Below are positions 7,512 to 15,056 of a stretch of 64,000 nt of DNA, piece after piece. The DNA comes from Microbacterium sp. SORGH_AS_0969 (GTDB taxonomy: Bacteria; Actinomycetota; Actinomycetes; Actinomycetales; Microbacteriaceae), in assembly GCF_030818255.1 (NCBI RefSeq), contig NZ_JAUTAG010000001.1:2914001-2978000 (forward strand). The letters are read 5' to 3'. Position 1 is the first letter of the stretch. Each line of letters starts with the position of its first letter. A program made the position numbers and the translations under genes. The notes below the pieces were generated by a model. The model saw nothing but the letters and a program-made list of their open reading frames with translations. It did not search any database and was not told where the DNA came from.

Positions 7512-8143
7512 TGCCCACCGAAATCGTTCGCCGGGACGCGAATGGATGCCACGGTGTCGCCGTCCATCTCGAGGGCGATGAACTTCGTCCCCACGCTGTC
7601 CGGTCGCTCCGAAGAGGACGTGCCCGGGACCTCGCGAACGTCGATGCGCAGCTCGTGCCCGGAACCCGGGAGGGCCCCAGCGGCCATCGCCTCCGCGCGC
7701 GTCGACCCGACGGCCAGGCCGTGGGCGGTGCGAACGGGGTGCCCGTTCACCTCGGCTGCGGTGATCGAGACCGAGCCTTCGTCGTCGCCCAGGAGCAGCC
7801 GCAGTCCGGGCCAGTCATGGGCGACGACCCCGTCGGCCGAGGGCGAACCCGAACTCGCCGAGTCGGACCCGAGTGCCGACCGCCAACCGTCCACGGCGTC
7901 AGCTCGATAGCCCAGAGGTTCCTGCACGGTGCCGCCCTCCACGGTGGCGTGTTCGAGGCCGACGACGATCGCAGATGCCACCGAGACGACCTCTACGGCG
8001 GGGAGCGCCTCCGATTGAGCGGTGGGGAGGGTGGCGACATCCATCAAGCCGGAGGAGGTCGGTGCCGAGGTGCACGAGACGAGCGTGAACGTCAAACCGA
8101 GGAGCGCGGTGGCGCCGGCGAGAGCGGTTCGAAGGGGACGCAC
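7508..8143 (-). CDS. Putative lipoprotein, unknown function
   Basis: 211-residue exported lipoprotein: a short basic N-terminus, a hydrophobic stretch and a lipobox TLVSC at residues 21-25. The remainder is soluble and Ser/Ala-rich with no family I can name. The start is GTG 8143, with TAGGTT ending 7 nt upstream (leaderless); an upstream ATG would bury the signal sequence. Its stop overlaps the ATG of the carboxypeptidase-like gene, so the two are probably co-translated and may act together at the cell wall. Confidence 0.72.
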   Translation of the reverse strand: MRPLRTALAGATALLGLTFTLVSCTSAPTSSGLMDVATLPTAQSEALPAVEVVSVASAIVVGLEHATVEGGTVQEPLGYRADAVDGWRSALGSDSASSGSPSADGVVAHDWPGLRLLLGDDEGSVSITAAEVNGHPVRTAHGLAVGSTRAEAMAAGALPGSGHELRIDVREVPGTSSSERPDSVGTKFIALEMDGDTVASIRVPANDFGGQ

Positions 8144-8277
8144 AATGTCGAACCTAGTCGTGCACCGCCGTCTGTTCCCCACTCGATCCCGAAATTCAAC
8201 CCCCCTGAAACATGACATTCAGCGACATAGCGTGGCCTCATCGGGAAAGACCCGAGCATGACGCGGGAGGAGCCGAC

Positions 8278-8448
8278 ATGGGACTCGACGACAAGATCAA
8301 GAACGCCGCTGAAGACCTCACCGGCAAGGCGAAGGAAGCCTGGGGCAAGGCCACCGACAACGAGCGACTCGAAGCCGAGGGCCAGGCTGAGCAGAGCAAG
8401 GCCAACGTCAAGAAGGCCGGCGAGAACGTCAAGGACGCCTTCAAGTAA
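8278..8448 (+). CDS. CsbD family stress protein
   Basis: 56-residue CsbD-like protein (GLDDKIKNAAEDLTGKAKEA, NERLEAEGQAEQSKANVKKA), an abundant, highly charged helical protein family induced in general stress; molecular function unknown. ATG 8278 follows GGGAGGAG with good spacing. It is transcribed divergently from the lipoprotein gene and ends before a strong terminator. Confidence 0.9.
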   Translation: MGLDDKIKNAAEDLTGKAKEAWGKATDNERLEAEGQAEQSKANVKKAGENVKDAFK

Positions 8449-8459
8449 GTCGCCCTCCC

Positions 8460-8492
8460 CGAATGCCCCGACCCCGGCGGTCGGGGCATTCG
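8460..8492 (+). terminator. Intrinsic terminator after csbD-like gene
   Basis: A perfect 13-bp stem (CGAATGCCCCGAC with its complement) with a 7-nt loop, followed by TCGTTT. It separates the csbD-like gene from the aldose epimerase gene. Confidence 0.85.
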
Positions 8493-8533
8493 TCGTTTCG
8501 GCCTCGCGTCGTTTCCCCCGCGATAATGGCGGA

Positions 8534-9502
8534 ATGACCGATGCTGTTCCCACCGAGACCCCCACTCCGGTCTCGGGTACCCCCGTCGTCCTGCGTGCCC
8601 ACGGCTACGAGGCCGCGATCGCGAGCGTCGGGGCCTCGTTGCGCTCCCTCACGTTCGACGGTCGCGACCTCGTCGTCCCCTTCGCTGAGGACGAGGTCCG
8701 CCCTGCGTACCGGGGAACGACTCTCGCGCCGTGGCCGAATCGCGTGGTCGACGGCATCCACCGTTTCGGCGGCGACGAGCACCAGCTCGCCCTGACCGAA
8801 CCGAACCGGGCACACGCCCTGCACGGGCTTCTGTCGTGGGTGAGCTGGAACGTCCTCGACGCCTCTGACGACGCGGTGACGCTCACCGCGACCGTTCCGG
8901 CCCAGGCTGGATACCCCTGGTGGCTCGTCGTGTCGACGACGTACCGCCTGGATGCCGACGGTCTGACACAGACGGTCCGGGCGACGAACCTCGCGGACAC
9001 GCCTGCCCCGTGGGGCACGGGTCCGCATCCCTACCTCGTCGCGGGGCCCGCGACGCTGGACGAGTGGACGCTGGAGCTTCCCGCCGACACCGTCCTGGAG
9101 GTGACGCCGGACCGCCTCGCGCCGGTGGGACTGGCATCCGTCACCGTCGACGCGGAGCGCTTCGACTTCCGCGAACCCCGCGTGCTCGGCGCGGTCGAGA
9201 TCGACCACGCGTACACGGGGTTGATCCGGGATGCCGGCGCTCGCGCGACCGTCACGCTCACCGACCCCTCGGGAACCGGCGTGGCGATGTCGTGGGACGA
9301 GTCCTGCCCGTGGGTGCAGATCCACACCGCCGATCTTCCCGCGGGACCCGGAACCCCGGGGCACCGCGCGGGACTCGCCGTCGAGCCGATGACGTGCGCG
9401 CCGGACGCCTTCAACGACGACTCCTACGAGTACGACACCGGGCTGATCGCCCTGGCCCCGGGCGCTTCGTCCGAGGCCGGGTGGACGATCTTGGCGCGCT
9501 GA
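8534..9502 (+). CDS. Aldose 1-epimerase family protein
   Basis: 322-residue galactose mutarotase-fold enzyme that interconverts sugar anomers. Family marks: early beta-strand repeats (VGASLRSLTFDGRDLVVPF), the arginine motif in APWPNRVVDG, the HALHGLLSWVSW histidine region, GTGPHPYL with the second catalytic His, IDHAYTGL, and the C-terminal AVEPMTCAPDAFN with the catalytic Glu. ATG 8534 is preceded 6 nt upstream by GATAAT, a leaderless promoter. It is monocistronic between two terminators. Confidence 0.93.
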   Translation: MTDAVPTETPTPVSGTPVVLRAHGYEAAIASVGASLRSLTFDGRDLVVPFAEDEVRPAYRGTTLAPWPNRVVDGIHRFGGDEHQLALTEPNRAHALHGLLSWVSWNVLDASDDAVTLTATVPAQAGYPWWLVVSTTYRLDADGLTQTVRATNLADTPAPWGTGPHPYLVAGPATLDEWTLELPADTVLEVTPDRLAPVGLASVTVDAERFDFREPRVLGAVEIDHAYTGLIRDAGARATVTLTDPSGTGVAMSWDESCPWVQIHTADLPAGPGTPGHRAGLAVEPMTCAPDAFNDDSYEYDTGLIALAPGASSEAGWTILAR

Positions 9503-9508
9503 GGCGCT

Positions 9509-9558
9509 CTCACGAAGAACCGCCCCGACGCTCTCTCGACGGGGCGGTTCTTCGTGAG
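9509..9558. terminator. Bidirectional terminator
   Basis: Perfect 19-bp stem (arms 9509-9527 and 9540-9558) with a 12-nt loop between two convergent genes; the upper part is GC-rich and the outer part carries GAAGAA/TTCTTC, so it can work in both directions. Confidence 0.88.
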
Positions 9559-9562
9559 CGGG

Positions 9563-9970
9563 TCAGACGACCTGTGCGCCGCACATGCCGCAGTCGCCGC
9601 CCGCCGAGACCTCGACGAAGCAGTCGGGACACATGGTCCGCATCGGGCGGTCGGTGACCGCGACGGCCTTCGGGCTGCTCGGGCGCCGCTCCGCGCGGGG
9701 TGCCGCGGTGCGTGCGCGCTTGACGTCGACGGGTGCCGGCGGCGGGGGAGCGGCGGCGGGCTTGTGCGTCTCGCAGTAGAAGCGTACGAAGCCGCCGTGG
9801 TGCTTCGGATGGCGGTGCTTGACCGCCCAGAGCTCGGTGCGTTCGATCAGTTCGCCGGCCGTGCCGCACGCCACGCAGCGCGTGGGTTCGCCGGGAACCA
9901 CGTCGGCAACGAGGACCGGAACGTCGAAGGCGATGGCATCCCTCCAGTCGGAGGAGGACACGATCTTCAT
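9563..9970 (-). CDS. Zinc-ribbon protein, unknown function
   Basis: 135-residue soluble protein with four metal-ligand-like pairs: CVAC near residue 32, a C-x2-H in YCETHKP near residue 66, and CPDC plus CGMC at the extreme C-terminus, which look like one or two zinc ribbons. A Pro/Ala-rich linker joins the two halves. N-terminus MKIVSSSDW. Similar small proteins are widespread in Microbacteriaceae but I know no established function. It is divergent from the flotillin gene. Confidence 0.7.
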   Translation of the reverse strand: MKIVSSSDWRDAIAFDVPVLVADVVPGEPTRCVACGTAGELIERTELWAVKHRHPKHHGGFVRFYCETHKPAAAPPPPAPVDVKRARTAAPRAERRPSSPKAVAVTDRPMRTMCPDCFVEVSAGGDCGMCGAQVV

Positions 9971-10144
9971 GGGGGGCCCTTCCGGAGGCGGTTCGGGCCG
10001 CCTTCCTCTTAACGGTACGCCCCCGCCCGGGCCCGGTGCGACGGTCTCTCCTCCCTGAGGGGGTGGACATCGCCTCGGAGGCGGCCGATAGGTTGGAAAG
10101 AATTCCCCCGTACCGCTTCGTGCGGTGCCTGTCGAAGGAGAACC

Positions 10145-11575
10145 ATGGAAATTGCTGCTCTGGGGGCGATCGGCATCGTCGTGGTCATCGCACTCGTCGT
10201 CGTCATCGTCGTCTTCCTCATCATCGCGGGGCTGATCCGCGGCTGGTACCGCGTCGCCAAGGCCGATGAAGCCCTGGTCATCGTGGGTAAGCGCCAGAGA
10301 GGCGCGGACGGCGAGTCGTCCCGCATCACCGTCATCACCGGTGGCGGCGCGATCGTCAACCCGCTCACGCAGCGCGGCGAGATGATCTCGCTGCGGGCTC
10401 GCCAGATCAAGATGGAGCCGACCGCTCAGTCGTCCAACGGCGTCACCGTCAACGTCAGCGGCGTCGCCCTCGTGAAGATCGGCTCGGACCCCGAATCGGT
10501 GCGTCGTGCGGCCGAGCGTTTCGCTTCGCAGGACAAGGCCATCGAGCAGTTCACCACCGAGCAGCTCGAGGGTGCGCTCCGTGGCGTCGTCGCCACGCTG
10601 ACGGTCGAGGAGCTCATGCGCGACCGTCAGCGTCTGTCGGATCAGATTGCCGAGGGCATCAAGGGCGACCTCTCGTCGCAGGGCCTGATCCTCGACTCGT
10701 TCCAGATCCAGGGCGTCACCGACGGCAACGGCTACATCGCCGCGCTCGGCGCGACGGAGGTCGAGCGCGTGAAGCGTGAGGCCGAGGTCGCCCGCATCAA
10801 CGCCGTGCGTGAGATCCGCGCGCGCCAGATCGCGACCGACGAGGCGAACCTCATCGAGCAGACGAAGCTCGACAAGAACAGCGCCGCGGCCAAGGCCGAG
10901 GTCGGTCGCGCCAACGCGGAGGCCGAGCAGGCCGAGGCGCTCACGCGCGCGGAGCGGCGCCAGGCCGTTCTGCAGCAGGAAGCGCAGAACACGCAGGCGC
11001 GTCTGGAGTCCGAGGTCGCCCGCGTCGCCGACGCCGACCTGTACCAGCGCCAGAAGGATGCCGACGCCGAGGCGTACGCGCAGATCAAGGCGGCCGAGGC
11101 CCGCGCCCAGATCGCCGAGCAGGAAGCGGCCGCCGTCCGCGTGCGTGCCGAGGCCGACGCCCAGGCCGTCCGTTTGGCCGGTGAGGCCCGCGCCGAGGCG
11201 ATCCGCGCCGAAGCCGAGGCGCTCTCGCACAACCAGGAGGCCCTGCTCGCGCAGCGCGCCCTGGAGTCGCTGGTGCCGATGATGGCGGAGTTCGCCAAGG
11301 GCTACGACCGCGTCGGCAACATCACGGTGCTGGGCGGAGAGGGAGCGAGCGGCCACCTGGCGACGGAGTCGGCAACGGGTCTGCGGTCGTCGTTCGAGGC
11401 GGTTCGGGCAGCGACCGGCATCGACCTGACGCAGATCATCCAGGGCCGCGCCGTCGCGGATGCGTTCGCGACGGCCCAGCGATCGGGGGAGAAGGCGCCG
11501 GCCGCTGCGCCGTCGTTCCCGGCCCCGACCACGGACCCCACGGCGGCGGCGACCGCGCCCGAGACCGAGGGCTGA
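10145..11575 (+). CDS. Flotillin-like SPFH-domain membrane protein
   Basis: 476-residue flotillin-type scaffold of membrane microdomains. An N-terminal transmembrane helix (residues 5-30) leads into an SPFH/Band 7 domain (about 35-220; ALVIVGKR, GGGAIVNPLTQRGE, VTVNVSGVALVKIG) and a long alanine/glutamate-rich coiled coil (220-370; repeated EAEVAR, AEAEQAEAL, EARAEAIRAEAEAL), then a flexible Ala/Pro-rich tail. ATG 10145 follows GAAGGAG. The glycosylase gene begins 11 nt after its stop, so they are probably co-transcribed, though no functional link is known. Confidence 0.92.
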   Translation: MEIAALGAIGIVVVIALVVVIVVFLIIAGLIRGWYRVAKADEALVIVGKRQRGADGESSRITVITGGGAIVNPLTQRGEMISLRARQIKMEPTAQSSNGVTVNVSGVALVKIGSDPESVRRAAERFASQDKAIEQFTTEQLEGALRGVVATLTVEELMRDRQRLSDQIAEGIKGDLSSQGLILDSFQIQGVTDGNGYIAALGATEVERVKREAEVARINAVREIRARQIATDEANLIEQTKLDKNSAAAKAEVGRANAEAEQAEALTRAERRQAVLQQEAQNTQARLESEVARVADADLYQRQKDADAEAYAQIKAAEARAQIAEQEAAAVRVRAEADAQAVRLAGEARAEAIRAEAEALSHNQEALLAQRALESLVPMMAEFAKGYDRVGNITVLGGEGASGHLATESATGLRSSFEAVRAATGIDLTQIIQGRAVADAFATAQRSGEKAPAAAPSFPAPTTDPTAAATAPETEG

Positions 11576-11586
11576 GAGGCCGGATC

Positions 11587-12411
11587 GTGCCCGAGGCACC
11601 CGAAGTCGAGGCGCTCACGCTGTTCCTGCGTGAGCGCCTCGGCGGTCACATCGTCCGCGAGGTCGACCTCGTGGAGGGCCGCGCGTTGAAGACCCGCGGT
11701 CGGCCGCTCACCGAACTGATCGGACGCCCCGTCACGGGAGCGACCCGCCACGGGAAGCACCTCGACCTCGATCTCGACGGCGTGCACCTCGGGATCGGTT
11801 TCGGTCGCGCCGGATGGGCGACGTGGCGCGAGCTGTCGGACGCGGATGCCGAGTCGCCGGCGCCCGAGATCGCCCGATTCGTGTTCGATCACGGCATCCT
11901 GGGCATCACCGATGCGGGCGAGTGGCTCTCTGTGCAGCTCCACGTCGTGGATGCGCCCGACGACGTGCCGGCGGTGGCGAAGCTGGGACCGGATGCCATC
12001 GACCCGGGCTACTCGCGGGGAATGCTCGCGGAGGCCCTCGGGGGCCGCCGCAAACAGCTCAAGGCGCTGCTTCAGGAGCAGGAGACGCTGGCGGGGATCG
12101 GCAACGCGTACTCGGACGAGATCCTGTATGCGGCGCGGCTCTCGCCGACGGCGCACGCCTCGGCCCTGAGCGAGGACGACATCACGAGGCTGCATCTGGC
12201 GCTGCACGACACGCTCACGGCCGCGGTGATCGCGCGTCGCGGAGTGCCCATCGCCGAGCAGAAGGCGGCGAAGGTCGCGTCGATGCGGGTCCACGGTCGG
12301 ACCGGTGAGCCGTGCCCCGAGGGCGACGGCGTGATCGAGGACATCCCCGGCACAAAGGGCGCCGGCCAGTGGTGCCCGTCGTGCCAGGTCCTGCCCGACG
12401 GCTCGGCGTGA
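11587..12411 (+). CDS. Fpg/Nei family DNA glycosylase
   Basis: 274-residue base-excision enzyme with AP-lyase activity, removing oxidised bases. The start (GTG, read MPEAPEVEAL) supplies the catalytic Pro2 and Glu3; RHGKHLDLDL provides the conserved lysine; the helix-two-turns-helix motif is LAGIGNAYSDEILYAA. The C-terminal zinc finger is atypical: EPCPEGDG offers only one Cys where C-x2-C is usual, while the second pair CPSC is intact, so metal binding may use another residue or be weak. Whether it is Nei- or Fpg-like in specificity cannot be told from the sequence alone. Confidence 0.9.
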   Translation: MPEAPEVEALTLFLRERLGGHIVREVDLVEGRALKTRGRPLTELIGRPVTGATRHGKHLDLDLDGVHLGIGFGRAGWATWRELSDADAESPAPEIARFVFDHGILGITDAGEWLSVQLHVVDAPDDVPAVAKLGPDAIDPGYSRGMLAEALGGRRKQLKALLQEQETLAGIGNAYSDEILYAARLSPTAHASALSEDDITRLHLALHDTLTAAVIARRGVPIAEQKAAKVASMRVHGRTGEPCPEGDGVIEDIPGTKGAGQWCPSCQVLPDGSA

Positions 12412-12435
12412 CGGCTCGCCGTGACGGCTCGGCGT
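12397..12435 (+). repeat. Three tandem 13-bp repeats across the glycosylase stop codon
   Basis: The unit GACGGCTCGGCGT occurs three times in tandem (middle copy with one change). The first copy covers the last codons and stop of the glycosylase gene, so the other two look like slipped duplications of the gene end. All lie upstream of the terminator. Confidence 0.8.
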
Positions 12436-12441
12436 GACGAC

Positions 12442-12471
12442 AACGGCCCCGCACCGAGGTGCGGGGCCGTT
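12442..12471. terminator. Bidirectional terminator between convergent genes
   Basis: 14-bp perfect arms AACGGCCCCGCACC and complement with a tight tetraloop, followed by TTCTG on the plus strand and preceded by TTG on the minus strand; shared by the glycosylase gene and the PfpI-like gene. Confidence 0.85.
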
Positions 12472-12484
12472 CTGCTCGGGAGGG

Positions 12485-13033
12485 TCAGGCCGTCTGGCCC
12501 GCGTGGCGGCCCTCAGCGACCTCTTCCACGAGCTTGGCGTTGAACGCGGGCAGGTCGTCGGGGTTGCGGCTCGAGACCAGACCCTGGTCGACGTGGACCT
12601 CCTCGTCGACCCACGTCGCTCCCGCGTTGCGCAGATCGGTCTGCAGCGTCGGGTAGCTGGTCAGCGTCCGACCCTTGAGGACGTCGGCCTCCGTGAGGAT
12701 CCACCCGCCGTGGCAGATGACGGCAACGGGCTTGTGCTGCTCGAAGAAGTCGCGAGTGAACGACACGGCATCCGTCACGATGCGGATGTCGTCCGCGTTC
12801 TGGACGCCACCGGGAAGCACGAGGGCATCGAAGTCGCCGGCCGACGCCGAGGAGACGTCGAGGTCGACCTTCTGCTCGTGGCCCTTCTCACCCGTGATGC
12901 TGCCCTCGCTCGGCGAGACGAGCACGGCCTCCGCGCCCGCCGAGGTCACGGCCTCCCAGGGGCTGGTGAGCTCGCTGTCTTCGAAACCGTCGGTGAGCAG
13001 GAATGCGATGCGCTTGCCGCTGAGATCGGTCAT
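12485..13033 (-). CDS. PfpI/DJ-1 family protein (type 1 glutamine amidotransferase-like)
   Basis: 182-residue PfpI-like protein of the DJ-1 superfamily, whose members act as glyoxalases, deglycases or stress chaperones/proteases. It shows IAFLLTDGFEDSELTSP with the conserved Glu, DALVLPGGVQNADDIR, and the nucleophile elbow VAVICHGGW with Cys followed by His, then LTSYPTLQTDLRNAGATW and DEEVHVDQGLVSSRNP. Length and layout are those of general stress protein 18-type PfpI enzymes. ATG 13033; the gene ends at a shared terminator. Confidence 0.92.
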   Translation of the reverse strand: MTDLSGKRIAFLLTDGFEDSELTSPWEAVTSAGAEAVLVSPSEGSITGEKGHEQKVDLDVSSASAGDFDALVLPGGVQNADDIRIVTDAVSFTRDFFEQHKPVAVICHGGWILTEADVLKGRTLTSYPTLQTDLRNAGATWVDEEVHVDQGLVSSRNPDDLPAFNAKLVEEVAEGRHAGQTA

Positions 13034-13221
13034 GGTTCGACTCTCTCTTTCTCGATCGGGGTCTCTCCGCGCGGTGGACCGCGGGACCGTCCCGACCGGG
13101 TTCTCGATCGGGGTGTTCCCACGTTATGAACGGCGGCACCGCCTCGAAGGGGGTTGCGGATGCCGAGGCCCGGCGTTACGGCGCGGCCCCGCCTCGCGCG
13201 CACGGGCGTAGCATGGAGCGC

Positions 13222-13359
13222 ATGTCCGGTGACACCACGTCTGACACGACCTCCGCTTCCAAGCCCGTTCTCACTCTCCTGAACGGCCCGGGCGACGAGG
13301 CGCAGAAGTCGTCCCGTCCCGCGTCGCAGTGCTGCGGCGGGGGTTCCTGCTCGCTCTGA
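13222..13359 (+). CDS. 45-aa peptide with Cys-rich tail
   Basis: Tiny protein: Thr/Ser-rich start, a short hydrophobic patch PVLTLLNGPGD, then SRPASQCCGGGSCSL at the end with three cysteines. I know no family. The start at 13222 is favoured because TAGCAT ends 7 nt upstream (leaderless); an in-frame ATG at 13213 lies inside that promoter box. High coding quality and the promoter argue it is real. The CC-GGG-SC tail could bind metal, form disulfides or be modified; all of this is speculation. Confidence 0.6.
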   Translation: MSGDTTSDTTSASKPVLTLLNGPGDEAQKSSRPASQCCGGGSCSL

Positions 13360-13380
13360 GCAGACGGCTTTCGCCTCGCG

Positions 13381-14859
13381 TCAGTGGCCGACGGGAGCGG
13401 ATCCCTCGACCTGATCCGCGGGCTTGCGGATGACGAAGGCACCCGCGATGAGCGGGAGCGAGATGATCGCGGCGATCATGAACGCGGTGCGCGTGCCCGT
13501 GGCATCCGCCTCGATCCCCTCGCCGGTCGCGGCCGCCACGGACGACATCACCGTGATCAGGAGCGCGATGCCCGCCGCTCCCGCCACCTGCTGCACCGTT
13601 CCGACGACGGCTGAGCCGTAGGAGTAGAACCGGGGCTCGAGCGAGCCGAGCGAGGCCGTGAACAGCGGCGTGAACGACAGGGCGAGACCGATCATCATCA
13701 CGGTCTGCACCACGATGAGCAGAGCGAACGACGTCTCGGTTCCGACCGTCGTGTAGAACCACAGCGTGGCGCTGACGATGACGGCACCGGGGACGAGGAG
13801 CACCTGCGTGCCGAACCGGTCGTAGATGCGTCCGATCACCGGGCCGGCGAGACCCATGACGAGCGAACCGGGCAGGACCGCGAGGCCCGTTTCGAGCGGG
13901 GTCTTACCCAGCACCGTCTGCAGGTACAGCGGGAGAAGCGTGATCGCGCCGAAGAATGCCAGCGACATCACACCCAGCTGGGCGACGGTCAGCGTGAACG
14001 CACCCGAGCGGAACACCCGAAGATCCAGAAGGGCGGAATCGGTACGCTGCAGGCGGATCTGACGCCAGATGAACGCGCCCAGGCCGAGCGCTCCGATCGT
14101 CAGGGCGGCGATCAGGGAAACGAGCGAGGTCGAGGCGGCATCCGGGCCGCCGCCGTGACCGCCGCCGATCTGGCTGAGACCGAAGACGAGGCCGCCGAAG
14201 CCGAGAGCCGACAGGATCACGGATGCCACATCGATCGGTGCCGTGCGGGTCTCGCCGAGGTTGTGGATCCAGCGCGCGCCGACGAAGAGTGAGACGAGGG
14301 CGATCGGCAAGACGATCCCGAAGATCCAGTGCCAGCCGAGGGATTGCAGGATCAGGCCCGACATCGTCGGACCGATGGCCGGCGCGAGCGCCATGACGAT
14401 GCTGACGCGACCCATCATGCGGCCGCGGTGCTGCGGCGGCACGATCGTCATGATCGTCGTCATCAACAGCGGCATCATGATCGCGGTACCGGATGCCTGG
14501 ATCACCCGCGCGACCACGAGGAGCCCGAAGCCCGGCGAGAGGAATGCCACGAGGGTTCCGGTCGAGAACAGCGTCATCGCGGTGATGAACACCTGTCGCG
14601 TGGTGAAGCGCTGCAGCAGGAATCCCGTGATCGGGATCACGACGGCCATCGTCAGCATGAACGCGGTGGTGAGCCACTGCGCGGAGACCGCGGTGATGCC
14701 GAGATCGCGGATGAGGAACGGGATTGCGACGTTCATCGTCGTCTCGTTCAGCATCGCCACGAAAGCGGCGGTGAGCAGCAGCCAGATCACGCGGCTCTGC
14801 GCGGTCGTGACGCCCGAGGCGGTGGGCGGGGGTGCGGTGGTGGTGCCGGTGGCGGCCAT
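13381..14859 (-). CDS. MFS transporter, DHA2 (drug:H+ antiporter) family
   Basis: 492-residue major facilitator with about 14 transmembrane helices, the DHA2 layout. Marks: motif with NETTMNVAIPFLIRDLG in helix 1, QWLTTAFMLTMAVVIPITGFL after helix 2, motif C-like ALAPAIGPTMSGLI in helix 5. Expected to export small toxic compounds using the proton gradient. ATG 14859 follows AGGACC; the 197 nt to the divergent ABC exporter gene hold both promoters, and no adjacent regulator gene is present. Confidence 0.92.
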   Translation of the reverse strand: MAATGTTTAPPPTASGVTTAQSRVIWLLLTAAFVAMLNETTMNVAIPFLIRDLGITAVSAQWLTTAFMLTMAVVIPITGFLLQRFTTRQVFITAMTLFSTGTLVAFLSPGFGLLVVARVIQASGTAIMMPLLMTTIMTIVPPQHRGRMMGRVSIVMALAPAIGPTMSGLILQSLGWHWIFGIVLPIALVSLFVGARWIHNLGETRTAPIDVASVILSALGFGGLVFGLSQIGGGHGGGPDAASTSLVSLIAALTIGALGLGAFIWRQIRLQRTDSALLDLRVFRSGAFTLTVAQLGVMSLAFFGAITLLPLYLQTVLGKTPLETGLAVLPGSLVMGLAGPVIGRIYDRFGTQVLLVPGAVIVSATLWFYTTVGTETSFALLIVVQTVMMIGLALSFTPLFTASLGSLEPRFYSYGSAVVGTVQQVAGAAGIALLITVMSSVAAATGEGIEADATGTRTAFMIAAIISLPLIAGAFVIRKPADQVEGSAPVGH

Positions 14860-15056
14860 GACGAGGTCCTTTGCGTGCGGGGGGCTTCGTGGCGCCAGAA
14901 CGGCGACGTGCTCCGGTGGCAACGGTGCCCACCGGCGAGATATTCCACCGTCGAAGAAATTCGAGGAAAGGGATGGCGGGTCACCGAGCCTAGCCGCCGG
15001 GGCCACGGGCCGAGCGGCGAGAGCCGATGTCGGTGAGCGGACGTAGGCTGGCCCGC

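Noticed and set aside
9971..11599. Very long open frame antisense to the flotillin gene
   Set aside because: High-GC shadow: its amino acid string mirrors the coiled-coil repeats of the real gene, it has no recognisable domain, and the sense frame is a clear SPFH protein.
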